Shown: piece by piece, positions 33,256 through 41,085 of the stretch | Position numbering within the stretch: the first letter of the stretch is position 1 | How the letters are laid out: every line of letters starts with the position of its first letter | From: an uncultured Chryseobacterium sp. | GTDB lineage: Bacteria; Bacteroidota; Bacteroidia; Flavobacteriales; Weeksellaceae | NCBI GenBank assembly: GCA_913775525.1 | Contig: CAJYLH010000037.1 | Location: 62,001 to 126,000, forward strand | Reading direction: 5' to 3' | DNA length: 64,000 nt | Notes under the pieces: generated by a model | Told to the model about the DNA's origin: nothing | Databases searched by the model: none | What the model saw: the letters and a program-made list of their open reading frames with translations, nothing else | Translations under genes and position numbers: made by a program

Positions 33256-35658
33256 ATGAAAATATCAAACAACTGGCTGAAAGACTTTATCAAAACGGAA
33301 CTGAAGACGGAAAGAATAGGAGAGTTCCTTACCGATATCGGTCTTGAAGTGGAAGGTATAGACAAATTTGAAAGCGTAAAAGGAAGTCTTGAAGGTATTG
33401 TCGTAGGAAAAGTCCTTACCTGCGAAAAGCATCCCAATGCAGATAAACTTAAAAAAACAACCGTTGACGTAGGCAGCGGAAAAGTACTGCATATTGTTTG
33501 CGGTGCACCAAATGTAGAAGCGGGACAAACTGTTCCTGTAGCAGTAGTCGGAACAAAAATCTACGATAAGTCCGGAAGCTTTTTTGAAATCAAGGAAGCT
33601 AAAATAAGGGGAGAGGTTTCCCAGGGAATGATCTGTGCAGAAGATGAATTGGGATTAAGCGATGATCATGGCGGCATTATGGTGCTGGATGAAGATAAAT
33701 ATGAAGTGGGGAAAAACTTTGCCGATTATTTCGAGCTTTCCAATGATGAGGTATTTGAAATCGGCCTGACTCCGAACAGGACGGATGCCATGTCACATTA
33801 CGGGGTTGCCCGTGACCTGCATGCCTACCTTTCCACCAATCAGCAGAAATCCCAGTTTGAAAAACTGTCTTCCGAAAGCCTGCAGAGTGAAGACTCCCAT
33901 GAATTTACCTCGGAAGTGGAAAATGCGGAATTATGTCCGAGGTATATCGGAGCCGTAATCAGGGATGTTAAAGTTGCCGATTCTCCGGACTGGCTGAAAA
34001 ACAGGCTTAAAGCCATTGGTTTGAGCCCGATCAACAATATCGTGGATATTACCAACTATATCCTTCATGGCTATGGCCAGCCGCTTCATGCCTTTGATGC
34101 CGATAAAATTGCAGATCAGAAAGTGAAAGTCGGAGTTGTTAAGGAAGGAACCAAATTCACGACCCTGGATGGAGTGGAAAGGACATTGAACGGTTCTGAG
34201 ATCATGATCAAGGACGGGAAAGACCAGCCGATGTGCATTGCCGGAGTCTTCGGAGGTGCCTATTCCGGTGTTTCCGCAGAAACGGTTAATATTTTCCTGG
34301 AAAGTGCCTATTTCAACCCGGTAGCGGTACGGAAGGCAGCTAAAGCCCACGGACTGAATACCGATGCATCATTCAGGTTTGAAAGAGGTGTGGACCCGAA
34401 TATTACCAGAACCGCCATTACCCATGCCATTAAATTGATCCAGGAACTGGCAGAAGGAAAGCTGACGGGAGAATTGCTGGAACAATACCCGAAAAAAATA
34501 GAAGACAGCTACGTGATTTTGCGTTTTTCTAAAATTGAACAGATCTTAGGAACAAAAATTCACCGTGAAAAAGTAAAGGAAATATTGAAAGCGCTGGATA
34601 TCCAGGTGCTGAATGAAATCCAGAACGGATTCGAAGTATCTGTACCGGCTTACCGGGCAGATGTTACCCGTGAAATTGATGTTATTGAGGAAATTCTGAG
34701 GATTTACGGATACAATAAAATTGATGCCCCGCAGAAAATATCGTTCACGCCGGTGAAACTGAACGCCAAAGATCAGGATGAGCTGGAAAATAACTGGGCA
34801 AGAAGCCTTCAGGCATTAGGCTTTAATGAAGTGATGAATAACTCGCTTACTTCAGTAAAAGATGAGACCGATGCCGTTAAGCTTTTGAATCCGTTGAGCG
34901 GTGACCTGGCATTTATGCGGAAATCATTGCTGGAAGGCCTTCTTCAGAATGCAGTGTACAATATCAACCGTAAAAATGCGGATATTAAATTCTTTGAATT
35001 CGGTAAGATTTACCATAAGAAAGAAAAATACCTGGAGCGGAAACAACTTGCCATGCTGGTAACCGGCAGGGAAGTGGCAGAAAACTGGCTGCAGCCTAAA
35101 TCTGCAGTAAGCTTTTACAACCTGAAGGCGTATGTTAAGGTATTGCTGGAAAAACTACAGGCAGATTACACGGAAACAGCATTGTCAGACGAAAGGTTCT
35201 CAGACGCTCTGTCCTATGAAGTAAAGGGTAAAACCCTGGTAAGGATAGGAAAAGTGTCTCCAGCATTGCTGAAGGAATACGATATCGACCAGGATTGTTT
35301 CTATGCTGAAATCGAGCTGGAATACGCACAGGAACTGAGGTCAGGAAATGAACTGAAATTTATGGATATTCCTAAGTTCAATACCATCAGGAGAGATCTT
35401 GCACTGCTGATCGATAAAAACATCAGTTATCAGGACCTTTACCGTACAGCAAAAAACAACAAGTCCCGTTTTATTAAAAACATTAATCTGTTTGATGTAT
35501 ACGAAGGGAAAAATCTTCCGGAAGGCAAGAAATCTTATGCCATGAGTTTTGAACTCCTGAACGAAGAGAAAACCCTGGAAGAAAAAGAAATATCCGCTGT
35601 GATGGATAGTCTGATCAAATCTTTCCAGAAAGAATTCAATGCGGAACTGAGATCCTAA
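33256..35658 (+). CDS. pheT: phenylalanine--tRNA ligase subunit beta
   Basis: 800 residues. With the alpha subunit (not in the window) it charges tRNA-Phe. Domains in order: N-terminal MKISNNWLKDFIK, tRNA-binding OB fold (about 40-155, GIVVGKVLTCEKHPNADKL...HIVCGAPNV), B3/B4 editing domain (about 210-390, NNIVDITNYILHGYGQPLHAFDADKI), B5 domain (about 405-480), the catalytic-like core, and a C-terminal anticodon-binding FDX-ACB domain (about 710-800, RRDLALLIDKNISYQDL). Complete. A terminator follows. Confidence 0.97.
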   Translation: MKISNNWLKDFIKTELKTERIGEFLTDIGLEVEGIDKFESVKGSLEGIVVGKVLTCEKHPNADKLKKTTVDVGSGKVLHIVCGAPNVEAGQTVPVAVVGTKIYDKSGSFFEIKEAKIRGEVSQGMICAEDELGLSDDHGGIMVLDEDKYEVGKNFADYFELSNDEVFEIGLTPNRTDAMSHYGVARDLHAYLSTNQQKSQFEKLSSESLQSEDSHEFTSEVENAELCPRYIGAVIRDVKVADSPDWLKNRLKAIGLSPINNIVDITNYILHGYGQPLHAFDADKIADQKVKVGVVKEGTKFTTLDGVERTLNGSEIMIKDGKDQPMCIAGVFGGAYSGVSAETVNIFLESAYFNPVAVRKAAKAHGLNTDASFRFERGVDPNITRTAITHAIKLIQELAEGKLTGELLEQYPKKIEDSYVILRFSKIEQILGTKIHREKVKEILKALDIQVLNEIQNGFEVSVPAYRADVTREIDVIEEILRIYGYNKIDAPQKISFTPVKLNAKDQDELENNWARSLQALGFNEVMNNSLTSVKDETDAVKLLNPLSGDLAFMRKSLLEGLLQNAVYNINRKNADIKFFEFGKIYHKKEKYLERKQLAMLVTGREVAENWLQPKSAVSFYNLKAYVKVLLEKLQADYTETALSDERFSDALSYEVKGKTLVRIGKVSPALLKEYDIDQDCFYAEIELEYAQELRSGNELKFMDIPKFNTIRRDLALLIDKNISYQDLYRTAKNNKSRFIKNINLFDVYEGKNLPEGKKSYAMSFELLNEEKTLEEKEISAVMDSLIKSFQKEFNAELRS

Positions 35659-35684
35659 AAGATTCTTCAGTATTTATAAAACAG

Positions 35685-35709
35685 AACGGGCCTTTGGCCC
35701 GTTTTTTAT
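35685..35709 (+). terminator. pheT terminator
   Basis: Eight-bp perfect arms (35685-35692 and 35696-35703, aacgggcc/ggcccgtt), a ttt loop and a T-run. Confidence 0.9.
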
Positions 35710-35784
35710 TGTATGCCTATAGCAATGGCATCAGAGTAGATCGTGCTTCTGTCAGCCGTTCCCGCAAATAAAATAAAATTTCCG

Positions 35785-35792
35785 TACATTTG
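35785..35792 (+). promoter_or_regulatory. -7 promoter element of the META lipoprotein gene
   Basis: TACATTTG, exact TAnnTTTG match, ending 22 bp before the start codon. Confidence 0.55.
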
Positions 35793-35814
35793 ATAAGATC
35801 TAAAAAAGAAACCA

Positions 35815-36225
35815 ATGAAAAACCTTTTTTTAAGTATATGTGCAGCTGCCGTTCTGGCATCCTGCGGAAGCATGACAAGTGCCTCTGCTTCTAAAGTAGG
35901 CAAATCCCAGCCGTCGCTGGCCAACACGAAATGGACACTGGCAGATAATGTAAAAGGCAAAGTTCCTACCCTTAATATTGAAGGAGAAAGAGTAAATGGG
36001 AATGCCGGATGCAACAGTTATTTCGGAACAGCAAGACTCGATGCCTCCAGCGGAAGTTTTTCTGCATCCCAGATTGGATCTACAAAAATGATGTGCGATA
36101 ACATCAGTGTGGAGAAAAATTTCCTGGATATGATGGCCAAAGCCAATAAATATGTCGTTTCAGGAAATACACTTGAACTGTACCAGGACAACCTTTTATT
36201 GCTAAAATTCAACAAATCTGAATAA
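35815..36225 (+). CDS. META domain lipoprotein (HslJ-like)
   Basis: 136 residues. The signal peptide ends in LASC (lipobox Cys17), so it is a predicted lipoprotein. The mature part is a META domain: LANTKWTLADNVKGKVPTLNIEGERVNGNAGCNSYFG, then SQIGSTKMMCDN and LELYQDNLLLLKF. The NGxAGCNxY and TxMMC phrases are the family hallmarks. The E. coli relative HslJ is linked to heat and novobiocin resistance, but the biochemical function is unknown. Single-gene unit with own promoter element and terminator. Confidence 0.9.
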   Translation: MKNLFLSICAAAVLASCGSMTSASASKVGKSQPSLANTKWTLADNVKGKVPTLNIEGERVNGNAGCNSYFGTARLDASSGSFSASQIGSTKMMCDNISVEKNFLDMMAKANKYVVSGNTLELYQDNLLLLKFNKSE

Positions 36226-36227
36226 AA

Positions 36228-36267
36228 CATGAAAGGCCCGGATGAATAAACATCCGGGCCTTTCATG
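36228..36267 (+). terminator. terminator of the META lipoprotein gene
   Basis: Seventeen-bp perfect arms (36228-36244 and 36251-36267) with an aataaa loop, followed by ttttaat. Unusually long and stable. Confidence 0.85.
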
Positions 36268-36408
36268 TTTTAATATTTATATTGTTTATCCATTATCATG
36301 CAGGACGGGAATGCCGGCAATACAATTTCAATTCCATACGATATCGACAGGCGTAAACAATAAAAGGAACCCGTTTGAGTCCCTTTTGTATGTTGAATAA
36401 AGATTTTC

Positions 36409-36651
36409 TTATTCTTCGTCTTCTTCGTCATCGTATTTAGCCAGCTCTTCATCGCACCATTTGAATGCAGCTTCTACTACTTTAGTCGCTTCATCTGCCA
36501 TAGTTTCTTCATCGTCCCCTTCCAGATCATCCAGCCATTCTACTTCTTCCTCTTCCACATTCAGGATAAACCTTGGATATTCAGTATGTACAACGAATAA
36601 ATCTTCTGGAAATTCCGAATTATCTGCTAATAAAAACTTTGGTAATTTCAT
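36409..36651 (-). CDS. small highly acidic conserved protein
   Basis: 80 residues. An N-terminal part with aliphatic strands (MKLPKFLLADNSEFPEDLFVVHTEYPRFILNV) is followed by an acidic run (EEEEVEWLDDLEGDDEETM), an amphipathic helix (VVEAAFKWCDEELAKY) and a terminal DDEEDEE tail. I do not recognise a named family, though similar small acidic proteins are common in Flavobacteriia. Coding support: a TATCTTTG element 25 bp upstream and a clear composition bias toward Glu/Asp. Function unknown. Confidence 0.8.
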   Translation of the reverse strand: MKLPKFLLADNSEFPEDLFVVHTEYPRFILNVEEEEVEWLDDLEGDDEETMADEATKVVEAAFKWCDEELAKYDDEEDEE

Positions 36652-36675
36652 TTTTTTAATGTTTTAACGTTAAAC

Positions 36676-36683
36676 CAAAGATA
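36676..36683 (-). promoter_or_regulatory. -7 promoter element of the small acidic gene
   Basis: Minus strand TATCTTTG, exact TAnnTTTG match, ending 25 bp before the start codon at 36651. It lies in the 38-bp gap after the membrane protein gene. Confidence 0.55.
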
Positions 36684-36689
36684 ATAAAA

Positions 36690-38009
36690 TTATTGATATT
36701 TGTTCTTGTGGATTTTAATTTTTTGAAAAACTTTATAATGTGTTAATGTAGTTCTTTTAAGCGTGTCTTCCGGTGTTTTTACTACTGTAATTCTGGGATT
36801 TACCGTACTGATGAGCTCGGCCGTCTGGCCGCCTTCCATATCATCCGGGCCATTGACGTAAAACTTGAGTACAGCAGTTTCCAGCTTTTCAGATTGTAGG
36901 TACCGGCTTATTTCTTTTCTGTTCTCCAGGTAATTGCCCCGTGAAAGCCAGGTGAAAATACCTCCGGTCATGAGGCTTAATGCTCCTATCACATAGACTT
37001 TGAGCGAAAAAATGTTGAACAGCTTCCGGAAGTAGATGATCCATACAGGAAAGCTGAACGGTGCCAGAAGCCTGTAATCCAGCGGATCCATCGGATAAAA
37101 AAACTGGACCAGGAACGTGCAGACTATGCCTGTACCACCAATGAAAATGAAGTACCACTCGGTCTGATTCAGCCTGTACCTGATGAAAAGCGAAATCATA
37201 AAAAGAATATTGACACAGCCTAAACCATAAATCCCATAATTGACGATACCGCCACCCGGACTGGCAATATGGATGAACGGATTAAAAGCAGTGCATAAGC
37301 CCTGGAAAAGTTCCGTTAAAAGCTCGGGAATATTCTGAGAGCCATCTTGCAGTACATTTTTAATATAATCCCGGGTAAAATAATCAATGAAAAGAAACTT
37401 GTACGCTACAACATATACACAGGCTAAGGCAGCCGATACGGTAAAGGCAGCCGAATAATTTTTACGCCGGCTAATTAGACCGAAAAGCCCCGATGCCCCG
37501 ATAATAAATAATGCATTATAACGGATCGTATACATCAGGATCAATAAAAAGGAAAGATAGAAGACTGCTTTCCGCAAGGATAGTTTTTCCCGTAAAACCA
37601 GGTCCGAAACATACAGAAAGATAAAAATAAACGGAAGAATGAACGCTTCGCTCAGCGTAAAGGAAAAGATAGATACGAAGCTGAACAATGAACCGGTTAT
37701 CAGTACCTCCCGAAAATAAAACTTCTTTTTCCATGCAAAAAAGAAGATACCCAAAAGCGATACGATCCCGATGATTTTACTGCTCCAGAATTCATCCGTC
37801 CCTAAAAAAGTGAATAGCCTGATGGCTGCGGGATAGCCGGGTGGGGCAATGGTATTGTCTATGGCCGGCAGGCGGCTGGCAAAGCGCATAAAACGAATAG
37901 AGTCCGGGGTAATCCTGCCTTTTTCATTCAGCAGAAAACGCAAAATGGTCATCATTACCGTAATGATGACCAATGCTGCCTGAATATATTTTTCTTTGAA
38001 TTTAATCAC
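36690..38009 (-). CDS. polytopic membrane protein, GT-C glycosyltransferase-like
   Basis: 439 residues with about ten hydrophobic segments and a soluble C-terminal tail of ~70 residues. The first periplasmic loop contains TPDSIRFMRFASRL and IAPPGYPAAIRLF, reminiscent of the acidic-Ser and PPGYP loop motifs of GT39/ArnT-type lipid-linked sugar transferases. This supports a GT-C fold acting on an undecaprenyl- or polyprenyl-linked sugar, but the catalytic Asp pair is not clear and the call is tentative. It precedes the small acidic gene by 38 bp on the same strand. Confidence 0.65.
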   Translation of the reverse strand: MIKFKEKYIQAALVIITVMMTILRFLLNEKGRITPDSIRFMRFASRLPAIDNTIAPPGYPAAIRLFTFLGTDEFWSSKIIGIVSLLGIFFFAWKKKFYFREVLITGSLFSFVSIFSFTLSEAFILPFIFIFLYVSDLVLREKLSLRKAVFYLSFLLILMYTIRYNALFIIGASGLFGLISRRKNYSAAFTVSAALACVYVVAYKFLFIDYFTRDYIKNVLQDGSQNIPELLTELFQGLCTAFNPFIHIASPGGGIVNYGIYGLGCVNILFMISLFIRYRLNQTEWYFIFIGGTGIVCTFLVQFFYPMDPLDYRLLAPFSFPVWIIYFRKLFNIFSLKVYVIGALSLMTGGIFTWLSRGNYLENRKEISRYLQSEKLETAVLKFYVNGPDDMEGGQTAELISTVNPRITVVKTPEDTLKRTTLTHYKVFQKIKIHKNKYQ

Positions 38010-38075
38010 GGTTCTCCGTTATCATGTTCCAGGAAACTTTATAGATTTGGTAATGCAGCGGGAGTATATGCCACA

Positions 38076-38969
38076 TTATTTTAAAAACATTTTAGACACT
38101 TTTTCCGCCTTTTTGCTCTCAGCATAATCATAGAATCCCTCCCCAGATTTTACACCCAGTTTTCCCGCCATGACCATGTTGACCAGCAATGGGTTCGGAG
38201 CATATTTTGGATTTTTGAAACCGTCATACATAACGTTCAGGATAGCCAGGCAAACATCCAGCCCGATAAAATCTGCCAGCTGAAGCGGTCCCATCGGATG
38301 GGCCATGCCCAGTTTCATTACCGTATCGATTTCCTCAACGCCTGCAACACCGTTGTACAACGTTTCAATAGACTCATTGATCATCGGCATTAAAATCCTG
38401 TTGGCTACAAATCCTGGATAGTCATTTACCTCTACAGGCACTTTCCCTAAGGTTTTGCTCATGTCATACACCGCATCAAACGTTTCTTTTGAAGTAGAGT
38501 ATCCTTTGATGATTTCCACCAGCTTCATGATAGGAACAGGATTCATAAAATGCATCCCGATTACCTTGTCCGCTCTTTTGGTAGCCGCAGCAATTTTAGT
38601 GATGGAAATAGAGGATGTATTGGTTGCCAGAATACAGTGCTCCGGAGCGAATTCATCCATCTGCCCGAAGATTTTCAGTTTCAGGTCCTGGTTTTCCGTA
38701 GCCGCTTCCACAATCAGGTCAGCATTTCCTGCTGCTTCCTGAAGCGCTGTAAAAGTGGTGATATTGCCTAATGTTTCTGCTTTCTGTTCTTCGGTAAGGT
38801 TTCCCTTTGCAATTATTCTGTCAAGATTGGTGGTAATCGTTTTCAGGCCTCTGTCCAAAGCTTCCTGGGATACATCTACCAGATTAACTTTAAAACCGCT
38901 TTGCGCAAAGGTATGTGCAATACCGTTCCCCATAGTTCCTGCACCGATAACTACAATGTTTTGAATCAT
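38076..38969 (-). CDS. 3-hydroxyacyl-CoA dehydrogenase (3-hydroxybutyryl-CoA dehydrogenase type)
   Basis: 297 residues. The NAD-binding Rossmann start VIGAGTMGNGIAHTFAQSG, the catalytic His in IGMHFMNPVPIMKLVEII, the dehydrogenase signature DYPGFVANRILMPMINE and the C-terminal helical domain (MGPLQLADFIGLDVCL, KSGEGFYDY) are all present. It interconverts (S)-3-hydroxyacyl-CoA and 3-ketoacyl-CoA; the stand-alone short form acts on short chains in butyrate-type or fatty acid metabolism. No thiolase or crotonase lies next to it. The 38990 gene precedes it by 20 bp on the same strand, suggesting co-transcription. Confidence 0.95.
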   Translation of the reverse strand: MIQNIVVIGAGTMGNGIAHTFAQSGFKVNLVDVSQEALDRGLKTITTNLDRIIAKGNLTEEQKAETLGNITTFTALQEAAGNADLIVEAATENQDLKLKIFGQMDEFAPEHCILATNTSSISITKIAAATKRADKVIGMHFMNPVPIMKLVEIIKGYSTSKETFDAVYDMSKTLGKVPVEVNDYPGFVANRILMPMINESIETLYNGVAGVEEIDTVMKLGMAHPMGPLQLADFIGLDVCLAILNVMYDGFKNPKYAPNPLLVNMVMAGKLGVKSGEGFYDYAESKKAEKVSKMFLK

Positions 38970-38989
38970 TTTTCCTTATTTAATTAAAA

Positions 38990-39400
38990 TTATTTTTTAT
39001 AGACCGTTAGGTTTCTTGCTCTGGAAAGATCTGCTTTTTTTATGGTCTCACTGCCATTAAAATTAACCATCCCGTCGCTTTCTTTTTTCCTTGAATTGTT
39101 CTGGGCATCAATGGCCGCTTTCAAGCCTTTCATCAGGTTCGTTTTCTGCGTTCCGGACAGCCTGTCGGTATCAATATATAGGTTATATTCTCCTTCACGC
39201 CCCAGTCCGCTTTGCTTGAGGATTTCCAGGGTGCTTACCTTGTTCTTTTTCTTAAAGCTGTTCAGGTAATCCATCACAGGTTTTTCAGATGGCGTTCCGC
39301 AGCAGACGCTGGCATAGCCGACCTGAAGGTAATTTTCGCTTTTCTGTGCAAAGATAGTTGCGAAGCTGAATATGCAGGATAATATCAATAGCTTTTTCAT
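38990..39400 (-). CDS. hypothetical exported protein
   Basis: 136 residues beginning with a signal peptide (MKKLLILSCIFSFATIFAQ). The mature protein has a CC pair (YASVCCGTPSEKPVMDYL), a charged helical middle and an ending NLTVYKK. It contains phrases such as GREGEYNLYIDTDRLSGTQKTNLM but I do not recognise a family. It is followed 20 bp later by the dehydrogenase gene and preceded by the beta-lactamase gene 51 bp upstream, so all three may share a transcript. Confidence 0.75.
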   Translation of the reverse strand: MKKLLILSCIFSFATIFAQKSENYLQVGYASVCCGTPSEKPVMDYLNSFKKKNKVSTLEILKQSGLGREGEYNLYIDTDRLSGTQKTNLMKGLKAAIDAQNNSRKKESDGMVNFNGSETIKKADLSRARNLTVYKK

Positions 39401-39451
39401 AACAGGATTTGTTTTAGGTGATTTCGTGTGCTTAAAATTAAGCTTTAAATT

Positions 39452-40330
39452 TTACTTATTCAAATCATCCCAGACGGCTTTGGAAATATCTGAGATTATC
39501 CGGCAGTTCACCGCGTCAGATTCCGTTGAATTGCTTACCAGTACAGCAATTGCATAATGGTTTCCATTTGGTAAAGTGACAATGGCAATTTCATTTTCAG
39601 CTCCGGTTAATCCCGCATTGTTTTTTCCTGAAGCTCCCGTTTTTCTGGCCACAGGTGTATTTTTCGGGAGCTGCTCTACTATTTTATTCATCCCTGTTGA
39701 GGTGGAAAGCATTATTTTCATCAGGTAAGCGGTGGATTTTTCAGACAGAAGTTTTCCGTCATAAAACTTTTTAAGAACATCAGCAGCAGATTTTGCTGTA
39801 GTATAATTAGAGTACTGGGCATTCCAGTCTTTGTGCATTTGCGCTTCGCTATAACGGATCTGAAAGTCTTTCACACCTTTGGAATCCATGAACTTCTGAA
39901 CATGTTCTGTTCCTCCCAGGAGATTCAGCAGGATATCGCAGCCATTATTGTCGCTTTTGGCTACAGTCATTTCCAGGATTTCACTCACCGGAACACCCGG
40001 ATTTCCATCCGGATACAGGTCTCTGAGCGGGGACCAGGTATTTTTAAGCAGATTGGAGGCATTAAGCGGAATTTTCTGATCCAGTGACAGCTTCCCCTGA
40101 TCTACAAGATCCAGGACTGTCGCTGCAATATGAAACTTGAAAACACTCTGCATGGGTAGTTTTCGATCTGCATTTTTATGGTAGGTAAACCCGTTTTCAA
40201 TACCCAGGACAGAAATGCCCACGGTGGCTTTTTTATTGCCGATAATGGATTGTATTTTCTGGTTCAGAACGGTTTGCTGACCGAATGTACATATAGAGAC
40301 CAGAAGCGAAAGGATGCATAATTTTTTCAT
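39452..40330 (-). CDS. class A beta-lactamase (CIA/CGA/PER-like branch)
   Basis: 292 residues with a signal peptide (MKKLCILSLLVSICTFGQQ). The active-site set is complete: S62-V-F-K65, S126-D-N128, Glu162 in the omega loop (SEAQMH) and K230-T-G232. The SEAQMH omega-loop form and QSVFKFH around the nucleophile fit the A2 subclass found as chromosomal enzymes in Chryseobacterium (CIA, CGA) and in PER. Those enzymes hydrolyse penicillins and cephalosporins, some with extended spectrum; the actual spectrum here is unknown. No regulator of the ampR/blaR type or mobile element is adjacent, so it looks intrinsic. Confidence 0.94.
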   Translation of the reverse strand: MKKLCILSLLVSICTFGQQTVLNQKIQSIIGNKKATVGISVLGIENGFTYHKNADRKLPMQSVFKFHIAATVLDLVDQGKLSLDQKIPLNASNLLKNTWSPLRDLYPDGNPGVPVSEILEMTVAKSDNNGCDILLNLLGGTEHVQKFMDSKGVKDFQIRYSEAQMHKDWNAQYSNYTTAKSAADVLKKFYDGKLLSEKSTAYLMKIMLSTSTGMNKIVEQLPKNTPVARKTGASGKNNAGLTGAENEIAIVTLPNGNHYAIAVLVSNSTESDAVNCRIISDISKAVWDDLNK

Positions 40331-40341
40331 AGGGTAATAAT

Positions 40342-40370
40342 AAAAAAAATCCTTCTGAAAAGAAGGATTT
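40342..40370 (-). terminator. terminator of the DUF5362-like gene
   Basis: Ten-bp perfect arms (40347-40356 and 40361-40370) with a gaaa loop; on the minus strand it ends in a T-run (A run at 40342-40349). Confidence 0.87.
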
Positions 40371-40389
40371 AGATGTAAAATAATATGTT

Positions 40390-40854
40390 TTATCTGATAT
40401 TGCCCATGCCGGCAATTCCCATAAACATGCCTGCAATAATGGCTAAGATGTAAAGCCCGACCATGATAATGGTGAGGATGCCGATAAACTTATAATGCGA
40501 TTTCAGGTACTCAAATGCCTGGGTAAGGCTTGCCTGGTTATTGGAATTGACAGCCGTTTTCATATGGGAACCGAACCTGTACAGGTAATTGACCGGAATG
40601 AAATATAAGGCTGCAATAACCAGGTAGATCAGTGAAAAAACCAGTCCGCCTCCCATAGGCATCACGCTGTTGTAAGAGCTCATAGAGGCACCTACAAACA
40701 TCATGAATACAGCAGCCAGGATCATAAACCCGATGCCGATGTACCCTAATATGGCTAGAAAAGTAGTCCACTTTGCTGCTTCAGCAAGAAAAAGTTTTGA
40801 TGAAGCATCAATTCTGAGCTCATCAAACTGTTCAAAAGGTGATTGATTGTCCAT
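40390..40854 (-). CDS. DUF5362-like membrane protein
   Basis: 154 residues with four hydrophobic segments (about 29-54, 67-89 and two near 118-150 that may be one long hairpin). An amphipathic N-terminus carries LRIDASSKLFLAEAAKWTTFLAILGYIGIGF, and the loop between TM2 and TM3 has YLYRFGSHMKTAVNSNNQASLTQAFEYLKSHYKFIGI. That pattern resembles DUF5362. Function is unknown. Own terminator; about 90 bp before its start is a 7-bp inverted repeat of unclear meaning. Confidence 0.75.
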   Translation of the reverse strand: MDNQSPFEQFDELRIDASSKLFLAEAAKWTTFLAILGYIGIGFMILAAVFMMFVGASMSSYNSVMPMGGGLVFSLIYLVIAALYFIPVNYLYRFGSHMKTAVNSNNQASLTQAFEYLKSHYKFIGILTIIMVGLYILAIIAGMFMGIAGMGNIR

Positions 40855-41085
40855 GTTAATTTTTTTTAGTTATTATATTACCAAAATACTTAATTATCTG
40901 AAACTTGGCAATAGTCTCCGATATTATTTTTCCTCCGGGGCCAAAACCTTCGGAGGATTTTTACTATTCAAAATTATATTTTCAATGACACAAAATGATC
41001 TGGATCTTTTTCCGGTTCCTGTTTCCTATTGAAATACACATTTATAAAGGGTAAAAATATACATCAGCAGACCGGTGGATCAGTA

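Noticed and set aside
36270-36452. 60-codon minus-strand open frame overlapping the end of the small acidic gene
   Set aside because: It overlaps the 3' end of a better-supported gene in another frame and has no recognisable features.
40931-40957. Inverted repeat (tcctccg/cggagga) between GH5 and DUF5362-like genes as a terminator for GH5
   Set aside because: Only 7 bp, a 13-nt loop and no T-run on the minus strand, the direction needed.
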